From NCBI GenBank assembly GCA_965218875.1, contig OZ244707.1:248001-312000 (forward strand): a stretch of 64,000 nucleotides of DNA, written 5' to 3'. The stretch comes from CBDCMJ01 sp965218875. Its GTDB lineage: Bacteria > Chloroflexota > Dehalococcoidia > Lucifugimonadales > UBA3495. Positions 1-7,574 of the stretch are shown in pieces (position 1 is the first letter of the stretch; every line of letters starts with the position of its first letter). Position numbers and translations under genes: made by a program. The notes beneath the pieces are model-generated. The model had not been told where the DNA came from. It worked only from the letters and a program-made list of their open reading frames with translations, and made no database searches.

Positions 1-1062
1 GGCGCGCACCATGCGGTCGTAGGTCCATTCCTCCGGGGGCAGCGGCTGTCCCGGGTATTTCTCCTCGTCCTCGGGCAGCCTCATGCTCTCGAAGAAGCCA
101 AACCCACCAAAGAAGTGCGTGGAAATGCGGCCCAGGTGCCTCTCCCCAAGATCGTAGGCCTCCTGGTAGGTGTTGCCCAAGTAGAACATCCGCATCACCC
201 CCAGGTTATCCCCCAGCTTCACGTCGCGCCCGTGCTTGATGGATGTGTCGCGGTAAACCTCGAACAGGGTGCGAAGCCTGTCCTTGTCGGTCACGATGAA
301 CCAAGTAGCGTGATTGTTTTCAGCGCAGTACTCGACGGAGGTCTCGCTGAAGGAGAAGGGTTGCACGATGGGCGGGTAGGGTTCCTGGTAGGGCTTGGGG
401 ACCACGGTAACGGCGCGGACAACCCCGCTGTCATCCACCTCGCCCGGCGCTCCAAAGGGCCTCGTCCAGCCCTCCGCGATGGGCCAGCGGGTGATCCCCT
501 CTTCATAGGGGAAGGGAATTTGAAAGTGCTCGGTGTCCATGCTCAGCGGCTCCTCGGTCCAGGCCCGCTTCATGATATCCAGAAAGTCCCTGAAGACTTT
601 CCTGTTGTGGTCGTCGGTGTCCGAGCCGTCGCTGGCAGTCCCTCTGACCCGGTATTTCTGGCCCATGATATTGGTCCAGCGGTCCTGGTAGCCCCTGGCC
701 ACGCCCACCTGCAGCCGTCCCTTGGTCAGGTGGTCCACGACGGCGAACTCTTCGGCCAAGCGGATCGGGTTCCATCCCGGCAGGACGCAGCCAAGGGGGA
801 AGAACTTCAGGCGTTTGGTCCGGGCGGCCAGATCGGTGATGATCAGCAGGGGCGCCACCGAGACTTCCCAACCCTCGGACTCGAAATGGTGCTCGGTTAG
901 ACAAAACCAGTCGTACCCAAGCTCATCGCCCCGGACCGCGACCTTGCGCATCAACTCGATCATTTCCTGGTAGCGCTCATTGTTGCGGGCAATGGGGCGC
1001 ATTTCGTGGCGTTCTTCCACAGTGGCCCGGATATTCGGGTTGAAGTAGATTACGAATTCCAT
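1..1062 (-). CDS. LLM class flavin-dependent oxidoreductase (partial, C-terminus off window)
   Basis: An uninterrupted frame of 354 codons runs from an ATG at 1062 to the window edge with no stop, so the C-terminal end is missing. The start follows a GGGGG-type ribosome site. The protein begins MEFVIYFNPN and shows the luciferase-like TIM-barrel pattern: an EHHF motif near residue 58, a conserved GRLQVGVARGYQ segment after an AEEFAVVDHLTKGR stretch, and a later PPIVQPFSFS segment. This family uses reduced FMN or F420 to oxidise or reduce small organic substrates. Substrate cannot be assigned. It is transcribed in the same direction as the amidohydrolase just upstream (1262-2440), and such pairs are common in SAR202-like Chloroflexota. 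Another member of the superfamily lies at 38182-39132, but the two are not close copies. Confidence 0.85.
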   Translation of the reverse strand, partial: MEFVIYFNPNIRATVEERHEMRPIARNNERYQEMIELMRKVAVRGDELGYDWFCLTEHHFESEGWEVSVAPLLIITDLAARTKRLKFFPLGCVLPGWNPIRLAEEFAVVDHLTKGRLQVGVARGYQDRWTNIMGQKYRVRGTASDGSDTDDHNRKVFRDFLDIMKRAWTEEPLSMDTEHFQIPFPYEEGITRWPIAEGWTRPFGAPGEVDDSGVVRAVTVVPKPYQEPYPPIVQPFSFSETSVEYCAENNHATWFIVTDKDRLRTLFEVYRDTSIKHGRDVKLGDNLGVMRMFYLGNTYQEAYDLGERHLGRISTHFFGGFGFFESMRLPEDEEKYPGQPLPPEEWTYDRMVRA

Positions 1063-1261
1063 CCTGTCATCCCCCTAAGCGCATCGACGTTGACTGCCAA
1101 TATTAACGGAAAGTCCCTTGGCAACACGAAGGGGGCACACTCACTAGGGAGCGCGCCCCCATTTTGCTGCCACTCTCACCCCGGGAGGCCCTCTGGACCT
1201 TGACCCACAGGGCCCCGGCCGCTATCCGCGGACAGCCCGCGGCAGCGGTAAATCCGAGGAG

Positions 1262-2440
1262 TTACCAGGGCAGATTGTACACCCGGGCGGCGTTGTTGCC
1301 CACGATCTTGGCCTTCTCTTCCGGCGTGCAGTCCACCAGGATCTCGTCGATGATCTGGCGGCTCTTGGGGAAGGTGGACTCCTGGTGGGGGTAGTCGGCG
1401 CCCCACAGCAGCTGGTCGACGCCTATGATACCGCGGTCCTTTATACCCAGGGCGTCCTCTTGGAAGCCAAGGAATATGTTGCTGTGGAAGTAGTCACTGG
1501 GCAGCGCTCCCTCCTTGAACCTGTAGGAACCGGCCACTCCCACGGCCCGCTGGGTGTAGTTGTAGTCCGCCCGGTCCAGGAAGTGAGGCGCCCAGGACAA
1601 CTCCATCTCGACGGAGCCAACCTGCAGCTTGGGGTAGCGCTCGAACACGCCGTTGAAGATCATGTGACCAATGGACATGCGCACCCAGTGATCCACGTTG
1701 GTCATGAAGTTGTGGGTCGCGGAGTCCAAGTCCTGGAACTCCTGGCCAGGGCCGGGCCGGTTAGTCCCGATGTGCAGGCTCAGGGGCATGTTGTTGGCCT
1801 GGGCAGCCGCCCACAACGGCTCGTATATAGGCAGGTCGTACTGCCTCTCGTCGGGCGGATAGACGGTGATCATGGCGCCGACGAAGCCGAGCTTGGCGCA
1901 GCGCTCCAACTCTTTGACGCCCTCGCCCACGTCATCGATGTTGACCATGGCTATGCCCTTCAGCCGCGACGGAATGGTGTTGCAGAACTCGGCCACCCAG
2001 TCGTTGTAGGTCTTGAACATGGAGGTGACCAACTCGGTGTCCGGTATGCTGAAGAGCAGGAGACCGACGGTGGGATAGATGATGCTGTAGTCGACGCCGT
2101 CGATGTCCATGTCCTTAACGTGCTCCTCGGGGATGTAGCCCCCGGGCCGCACGTCCTCCATGGTGCCTTCCATGCTCAACTTCTCCGGGTCCTCAAACCT
2201 AAGACCTGTCTGGGTTGCGGCAAAAGCGCCAAGAGTCTTGTGGCCGTCGACGAACCACCAGTCGCCGCGGGAGATGGCGTCCTCTCCCGTCGTCCCCACT
2301 ACCGACCTGCCGACGTCGCCGCCCAGGCTCACCACTCGCGGCAAGCGGTCTCCGAACTTACTCAGCTCGCCCCGGGAAGTCCACAAGTCTGCGGGCTCGA
2401 AAACATGGTTATCCGAGGATATGATCTTCAAGTCTGGCAT
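1262..2440 (-). CDS. Amidohydrolase family protein (amidohydrolase 2, TIM barrel)
   Basis: 392 residues, starting MPDLKIISSDNH. It has the layout of the amidohydrolase-2 / ACMSD-like group: an N-terminal SSDNHVFEP strand where the family has its first metal ligands, a central SLHIGTNRPG segment with a histidine, and a C-terminal LLWGADYPHQESTFP motif with the conserved Asp and His. Family members decarboxylate or hydrolyse aromatic or other ring compounds in the cytoplasm with a divalent metal; the substrate here is unknown. It is closely paralogous along its whole length to the protein at 10540-11679. The two copies flank sugar-type ABC importer set D, which suggests, but does not prove, that they process imported compounds. 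Confidence 0.85.
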   Translation of the reverse strand: MPDLKIISSDNHVFEPADLWTSRGELSKFGDRLPRVVSLGGDVGRSVVGTTGEDAISRGDWWFVDGHKTLGAFAATQTGLRFEDPEKLSMEGTMEDVRPGGYIPEEHVKDMDIDGVDYSIIYPTVGLLLFSIPDTELVTSMFKTYNDWVAEFCNTIPSRLKGIAMVNIDDVGEGVKELERCAKLGFVGAMITVYPPDERQYDLPIYEPLWAAAQANNMPLSLHIGTNRPGPGQEFQDLDSATHNFMTNVDHWVRMSIGHMIFNGVFERYPKLQVGSVEMELSWAPHFLDRADYNYTQRAVGVAGSYRFKEGALPSDYFHSNIFLGFQEDALGIKDRGIIGVDQLLWGADYPHQESTFPKSRQIIDEILVDCTPEEKAKIVGNNAARVYNLPW

Positions 2441-2696
2441 AACTCACCTCTGCGCTGTATTTGCTTTACCGGCTTCCTTGGGCTCGCCGCGTCTTCGGTT
2501 GTAGATGACAGTCGAGGGGCAACCGACACGTGCCTAGGTGTAGTTGGATTTTCCCCTGCATAGGAAGGTTTGTCAACCATTATTCCCAATTTTGATGTAG
2601 CGGCATACCTAGTATTTGCCATGCCCCAGTGTGCCTCCGGGACCGCTCCCGGACTACCCCCTTGGGGAAGGCGGTCGCGCTGACCCCGGCCTCGTC

Positions 2697-2909
2697 TTAC
2701 GTATGGGCCCAACCGGTACCGTGACAGAAGTTGCAACGGTAGACCGACTTTTTGCCCCTTCCCACGCAGTGGGCGCACTGCCGGTGGGGTTCCGGGAGGA
2801 GCACGCTGCCATCACCACCACAGGCCCGGCAATTCTCTGAATTGACCTGCCCTGTCCCTCCACAATAGGCGCACTGAGCAGGAGAACGGTTTTCGGTTGC
2901 TTGCGTCAT
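2697..2909 (-). CDS. Small DnaJ-type zinc-finger protein
   Basis: 70 residues with four CxxCxGxG-type motifs (CAYCGGTG, CRACGGDG, CAHCVGRG, CNFCHGTG), the signature of the cysteine-rich domain of DnaJ/Hsp40. In DnaJ these pair to bind two zinc ions and help hold unfolded clients. There is no J domain or C-terminal substrate domain, so this is a stand-alone zinc module. The start at 2909 follows an AGGAG site 7 bases upstream. Its neighbours give no operon context. Stand-alone proteins of this type may act in thiol or folding chemistry, but the role here is unknown. Confidence 0.8.
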   Translation of the reverse strand: MTQATENRSPAQCAYCGGTGQVNSENCRACGGDGSVLLPEPHRQCAHCVGRGKKSVYRCNFCHGTGWAHT

Positions 2910-3137
2910 TATCCGGCTCCTATCCAGATGAACTTTAGGGTCGCCTGATTATACCACGGCAGACTGTCCACGGCGAAAGCTCAGGCCGGCGTTCGATCGG
3001 GGCGTTTGGATTTTCCAGTCCCGGCGCGCCTTATGCCGCTCATTATGTAGCCCGGCATGCCGCCCGTTATGTCGGATGTGGTCCCCATGACATTTCGGTC
3101 TTCCATCGCCTACCTCTTATTCCGGTCTCCCATCCCC

Positions 3138-3256
3138 GTCATTCCGAGCGCAGCCGAGGAATCCAAAGCCCCCGCCACAGCCCGGTTTGTTGCCCCGCAG
3201 CCGGGCTTGAAGAGGAGAAGTTTGGATTCCTCGTCGCTACGCTCTGTCGGAATGAC
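3138..3256. repeat. Inverted pair of GTCATTCCG-type short repeats
   Basis: A copy at 3138-3164 (GTCATTCCGAGCGCAG...GAGGAATCC) faces an inverted copy at 3224-3256. Together they could fold into a large imperfect hairpin. Related copies occur at 36788, 38013, 51710, 51803, 57356 and 57699. The rest of the 2910-3493 intergenic stretch holds a run of GC-rich sequence, the tatA terminator and no gene I can support. Confidence 0.75.
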
Positions 3257-3436
3257 CATTGGGGCGCTCTTCTTAATAGCCGGGGGGCTCTTCGTGATAG
3301 CCGGGGGCGCTCCTCGGAATGGCCGGGTGAGGCTCCCCCGGAATCACTGTGGCTGTCTTCTCAATGATGGCCGAATGGCCCTGGGTTTCGACCCGCCGCA
3401 CCCAAGACTACCTCCGCGGCCCCGGCGGGCGGGAAA

Positions 3437-3474
3437 CAAAAAAGTGACACGCCTATCCCGGGCGTATCACTTTT
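3437..3474 (-). terminator. Rho-independent terminator of tatA
   Basis: On the minus strand an arm reading AAAAGTGATACGCC is followed by a short loop and GGCGTGTCACTTTTTT, giving about 14 pairs with one mismatch and then a T-rich tail. It lies about 20 bases past the tatA stop, in the right orientation to end that transcript. Confidence 0.85.
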
Positions 3475-3493
3475 GGAAATTTCGCCGTGTGGG

Positions 3494-3709
3494 TTAAGGC
3501 TGCGGATTGGCGGCGTCGTCGGCGTCCGAACTGTCGCTCTTCTTGTCCCGCTGGTCCGTCCCCGAGAAGCCGGCCTTGAAAGTGCGGAAGGTCCTCCCCA
3601 GCGAAGAACCTATCTCGGGCAGCCTCTTGGCGTTGAAGATCATCGCGATGACCAGGATTATGATTAGCAGTTCCGTGACGCCCAACGGTCCTAGCCGCAT
3701 TTCGGTCAC
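3494..3709 (-). CDS. tatA: Twin-arginine translocase subunit TatA/TatE
   Basis: 71 residues, the usual TatA length. A short N-terminus (MTEMRLGPLGVTE) leads into one membrane helix at about residues 10-27 (LLIIILVIAMIFNAKRLPE). The conserved amphipathic helix with a GSSLGRTFRTFK segment and a charged Asp/Ser/Lys-rich tail follow. TatA forms the pore that exports folded proteins bearing an RR signal. At least eight binding proteins in this window carry RRxF Tat signals, so its position next to their operons makes sense. It sits just past the 3' end of importer set D with its own terminator. No tatB or tatC is visible here. ATG at 3709 is used; an internal ATG four codons on is possible. Confidence 0.92.
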   Translation of the reverse strand: MTEMRLGPLGVTELLIIILVIAMIFNAKRLPEIGSSLGRTFRTFKAGFSGTDQRDKKSDSSDADDAANPQP

Positions 3710-3832
3710 TCCCCAGACAGCTACTGATAGCCAATGATACCAAATCCGGGCTCAAGCTACAATCACGAAGGCGGCGCCTGATACCCGTGTTGGTCCCCGC
3801 GCGGACCGGGGCCAAGCGGCACCGTGGCCGTC

Positions 3833-4912
3833 TCACGGCCTCGCCGGTCTACGCCAAAGGATGCTGGCCTGCTGCACCAGGTGGGCCAGGCTCCCGCGGA
3901 AGCCCCCCATCTGCAGGATGGTAGTGCCGGCCAACACCGAGCCGATGGCCACGGCGCCGATCACCACGCCGCCGCTGCTGAGCAAGCGTCCCCAGGCGGC
4001 CACCGCGTTCAGGTTGAGCCCGTTGTTGAGGGTTCCGATAATCAGCGATCCGGCAACGGTCCCTTGTATGGTCCCGACCCCTCCCGACAGGGCGGTACCC
4101 CCGATGAGGACGGCGCCGATGCTGTCCAGCAGTCCGGGGCCCTGAGTAACCACCGTGGCTCCCTCCCGGGAAGCATGGCCAAGGTCCGAGGACCGGATGA
4201 GGCCGGCCATTCCGCACAGCAGCCCGCATATCAGATAGGTGGCAATGCGGATACGGTCCACGTTGACCCCGGACAGCCTCGCCGCCGTGGGATTGGCCCC
4301 CGCCGCGTATAGGTGGCGCCCGAACACCGTGCTGGTGAGCAGCAGGAATGACGCCACGGCCAACCCGCCAAAGATGATGACTTGCACCGGGACGACCCCC
4401 ACCACTCCCCTGCCGATAGTTCCGAAGAAATGCTCCGGCGGGTCGTGCTGCTCTCCCAGGTTGAAGATGGAAAAGCCGCCGCTGATGCGTTCGGTGAAGC
4501 CGTTGAAGATGGATGACGAGGCCAGGGTGGCAATGAAGGGCGCGATCCTGGCCTTGGTCACCAACAGGCCGTTGATCAGGCCCAGCCCCAGGGAATACAG
4601 CAGGGCCAGAGCCAGGGCCGCCTGGGGGTTCCCCCAACTCTCGAATACCTTGGCGTTCAGCATCGCCGCCGAGGAGGCGACGGTGATGATGGACACGTCG
4701 ACGCCGCCGCCGAGAAAGACGAAGGAGTTGCCCAACGCCAGCAAACCCGTGACGGACACCGAACGGGCAATGACGATGAAGTTGTTCCCGTTGGGGAACA
4801 CCTCGGTGTGCAAGGAAAAAAAGATGATCAGGATGGCTAAGAACACCCACGGGTGATTGAGCCGAAGCTGTCTTAGCACATCCCGAACTTCGATCCTCCT
4901 GAGGGCAGCCAT
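3833..4912 (-). CDS. RbsC-like ABC transporter permease, set D, second permease
   Basis: 359 residues, a branched-chain/ribose-type permease (BPD_transp_2) with about eight to ten hydrophobic segments. Typical motifs include LGNSFVFLGGGVDVS, GLLVTKARIAPFIATLA, GRHLYAAGANPTAARLSGVNVD and a late GGTALSGGVGTIQGT loop that contacts the ATPase. It forms the membrane channel with the partner permease at 6436-7461 and is 11 bases downstream of the ATPase gene. It ends in WRRPARP, as do the paralogues at 11950-13032 and (WRRPARM) 26131-27186, so these three are one subfamily of second permeases. Confidence 0.93.
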   Translation of the reverse strand: MAALRRIEVRDVLRQLRLNHPWVFLAILIIFFSLHTEVFPNGNNFIVIARSVSVTGLLALGNSFVFLGGGVDVSIITVASSAAMLNAKVFESWGNPQAALALALLYSLGLGLINGLLVTKARIAPFIATLASSSIFNGFTERISGGFSIFNLGEQHDPPEHFFGTIGRGVVGVVPVQVIIFGGLAVASFLLLTSTVFGRHLYAAGANPTAARLSGVNVDRIRIATYLICGLLCGMAGLIRSSDLGHASREGATVVTQGPGLLDSIGAVLIGGTALSGGVGTIQGTVAGSLIIGTLNNGLNLNAVAAWGRLLSSGGVVIGAVAIGSVLAGTTILQMGGFRGSLAHLVQQASILWRRPARP

Positions 4913-4923
4913 TGCCGCCGGGG

Positions 4924-6411
4924 CTAGCTGCTCACGCCCAGAGCGGCGCTGAGTAGCTTCTCTTGATCGGCGTTGGCCCTATCAAACTCAGCCACTACCT
5001 CGCCCTCGTCCATCACCAGCGTCCTGTCGCACAGCCGCAGCAACTCGGGCGGATAGGAGGACGACACGATCACGGCGCAGCCCTGGTCGGCCAACTGGTC
5101 GATGAAGTAGTAGATCTGCTCCTTGGCGCCCACGTCCACCCCCACGGTGGGTTCGTCCACCATGAGGACTTGCGGACCCATGGCGAACCACTTGGCTAGG
5201 AGGGCCTTCTGCTGATTGCCGCCGCTGAAGAACTCCATCTCGGTCTCCGGATTGGGCGGAGCGATCTGGAAGTCTCCGATTTGGCGGCGGGCAAGGTTGA
5301 TCTCCCGTGGGTCGGTTACCACAACCCCCCCGTAGCTAACGTCGGACAGGTTGGGAAGGGACATGTTCTTGCGCAGGGTGAGCACGTACATGAGTCCTTC
5401 TTCCCGGCGGTTGGAGGTGATCAGGGCCAGGCCCTGCTGCATCGCCTCTTCCGGGGTCCGGACGCGGAGGGGACTGCCCTTCAGGGAGACGGAGCCGCCG
5501 CTGCGCGGCTCGGCGCCGAAGATCCCCTTGAGCAGCTCGGCCCGGCCTGACCCGAGCAGGCCATAGAGACCGAGTATCTCCCCGGCGCGCACTTCGAAGC
5601 TTACCCCCTTGACGGCCCCTTCGACGCTCACTTTGTCGGCGGACAGGACCACGTCCCCGGTAACTTCCCGCTGCTGGCCCGTCTCCTGGAGCACCTCCTG
5701 ACCAACCATGTCCCGGACCAACTCCGGAGTGGTGATGTCCTGGAGGTTGGAGGTCTTCACCTTTTCCCCGTCTCTCAGGACGGTGACCCGGTCGCAGAGA
5801 CCGAAGATCTCGTCCAGCACGTGGGAGACGTAGATGAAGCTCACGCCGCGATCCCGCAGCCGCCGGATGGTGTCGAAGAGGGTCTGCTCTTCCCGGTAGG
5901 AGAGAGCGGCGGTGGGTTCGTCCAGGATGATCAGCTGGGCGTTCATGGTGAGAGCCTTGGCGATCTCCACCATCTGCCGGTCCGGGACCCTCAGGCTGGA
6001 GGCCCTGACCCGCGGGTTGAGGCTCACGTCCAACTCGCTCAGCAACTCTTGCGCAATCGCGTTCAGCTTTCCCCGGCTCACGTGCAGGGGAAGATTGCCC
6101 CGGGCCAGGCCCAGGTTTTCCGCCACCGTCAGGGTCGGCACCAGTTGCGGCTCCTGCTGCACCATGGCGATTCCGAAGCGGTGTCCATCCCGGGGATTCT
6201 GGATGTCGGCCTCCTCGCCGTCCACCGTAATCGTGCCCCGGTCCCTGGTGTAAACTCCGGCCACAATCTTACAGAGAGTGGACTTCCCGGCGCCGTTCTC
6301 ACCGACAAGGCCATGGATTTCCCCCTTCTCCACGTCCACCTCGACGTCCGTAAGGACTTCCACCCCAAAGAACGACTTGTAGATGCCCTGGGCCTCTAGC
6401 ACTGCTGGCAT
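4924..6411 (-). CDS. Sugar-type ABC transporter ATP-binding protein (RbsA/MglA-like), set D
   Basis: 495 residues with two fused nucleotide-binding domains, as in RbsA and MglA. The first has a full Walker A (GENGAGKST), a degenerate signature ending RQMVEIAKAL and Walker B LIILDEPTAAL. The second has the family's degenerate Walker A (GLLGSGRAEL), signature FSGGNQQKALLAKWF and Walker B VLMVDEPTVGVDVGA. It powers import from the cytoplasmic face. Only this system in the window has an ATPase gene, although two other permease pairs are present, so it may serve several importers (inference). It is in tight operon spacing, 24 bases from the permease before it and 11 from the one after. Confidence 0.94.
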   Translation of the reverse strand: MPAVLEAQGIYKSFFGVEVLTDVEVDVEKGEIHGLVGENGAGKSTLCKIVAGVYTRDRGTITVDGEEADIQNPRDGHRFGIAMVQQEPQLVPTLTVAENLGLARGNLPLHVSRGKLNAIAQELLSELDVSLNPRVRASSLRVPDRQMVEIAKALTMNAQLIILDEPTAALSYREEQTLFDTIRRLRDRGVSFIYVSHVLDEIFGLCDRVTVLRDGEKVKTSNLQDITTPELVRDMVGQEVLQETGQQREVTGDVVLSADKVSVEGAVKGVSFEVRAGEILGLYGLLGSGRAELLKGIFGAEPRSGGSVSLKGSPLRVRTPEEAMQQGLALITSNRREEGLMYVLTLRKNMSLPNLSDVSYGGVVVTDPREINLARRQIGDFQIAPPNPETEMEFFSGGNQQKALLAKWFAMGPQVLMVDEPTVGVDVGAKEQIYYFIDQLADQGCAVIVSSSYPPELLRLCDRTLVMDEGEVVAEFDRANADQEKLLSAALGVSS

Positions 6412-6435
6412 AGCTTCACCCCTCGTGGTTCGAGT

Positions 6436-7461
6436 TTAGAGTCCGGCGGCAATCCTGCCGCGACGTCCCCTGCGGAAGGTGGCGTCTATCCATAGGACGC
6501 TTATGAATATCCCCGCCCGGATAAGAAACTGGTCATAGAATACTACATCCAGGTGAGTTAGCCCATTGATGAGAACGCGTAATAGCAACACCCCCAGCAT
6601 GGTCCCTATCATGGAACCGGATCCACCGAATAGACTGGCTCCGCCTATGATCACCGCGGTCAGCGCCTCGAACTCGAAGCCGGTGCCCGTGGAGGTTAGC
6701 GAGGCCTGAAAGCGGGCGGTCAGCACCGCTCCCGCCATGGCCGAGCAGAAGCCGGAAATGACGAAGGCCAGCACCCGTATCCGGTCGGCTGACAGCCCCG
6801 CGGCGTGGGCCGCCCGCTCGTTGCCGCCGACGGCGGAAAACCAGATGCCCAGCTTGCTGTGCGCCAGGACATAGTATGCCACCAAAGTCACGCCAAGGAA
6901 AATATAAAAGGATACGGGAATGCGGCCGATCACCTCGCCGCTTCCGAACCACTTCAGCGTGTCGTTGAGTATTCGAGTGCTGTTGATGGCGCCGAAGAAA
7001 TCCTCCTGTATCCGCATGGCGAAGGCGCGATACGCGGCCAGGGTGCCCAGGGTAATGATGAACGAGGGGATGCGCAACGCGGTTACCAGGAGACCGTTGA
7101 GAAGGCCCAGGAGAATGCCCAAGACCAGGCAGATGATGATTGCCAGCGGGACGGATATACCCACCGTATCGATGAGCCCCGCCGTCATCACCGCGGTGAC
7201 TCCCATGATGGAACCCACCGACAGGTCGATGACGCCGCAGATCAGCCCAAAGGCGATGCCGATGGACACCAATCCCAGGGTGGTGATGGGAAGGGTGAGG
7301 TCCTGTAGATTGGTGGAACTTCGGAAAGAGTCGGACGCCAGCAGGAATACGAGGAAAAGAGCCCCCACGCCCAAGGTCAGCAGGCCCTCGTGGGTTAGGA
7401 GGAAAGCTGGCGGCTTTATCCAGCCTGCTAAGGGCTTCAGGGCTTGCGCGTACCCTAGCAC
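6436..7461 (-). CDS. RbsC-like ABC transporter permease, set D, first permease
   Basis: 341 residues, BPD_transp_2 family, with multiple membrane helices and motifs LGLVSIGIAFGLICGVIDLSVGS and GGNERAAHAAGLSADRIRVLAF. The conserved cytoplasmic loop reads AVIIGGASLFGGSGSMIGTMLGV. It pairs with the permease at 3833-4912. Close paralogues are at 13060-14076 and 27281-28291; all three first permeases share the ending region VLWIDATFR. It is 117 bases downstream of the second binding protein gene. Confidence 0.93.
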   Translation of the reverse strand: MLGYAQALKPLAGWIKPPAFLLTHEGLLTLGVGALFLVFLLASDSFRSSTNLQDLTLPITTLGLVSIGIAFGLICGVIDLSVGSIMGVTAVMTAGLIDTVGISVPLAIIICLVLGILLGLLNGLLVTALRIPSFIITLGTLAAYRAFAMRIQEDFFGAINSTRILNDTLKWFGSGEVIGRIPVSFYIFLGVTLVAYYVLAHSKLGIWFSAVGGNERAAHAAGLSADRIRVLAFVISGFCSAMAGAVLTARFQASLTSTGTGFEFEALTAVIIGGASLFGGSGSMIGTMLGVLLLRVLINGLTHLDVVFYDQFLIRAGIFISVLWIDATFRRGRRGRIAAGL

Positions 7462-7574
7462 GACGACCCTTCCCGGTCAGAGGAGCGAGCCGGCAACTCT
7501 CGAGCCTCCTCGCATGTGTTGGATGCGTTTCTTGGGGCCTCGTTTCTGCGTCCGGACTTCCCCCGCTGCCGCGG

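Noticed and set aside
115..900. Plus-strand frame over the first 900 bases
   Set aside because: The minus strand carries a clear flavin oxidoreductase through the whole region; the plus frame has no recognisable domain.
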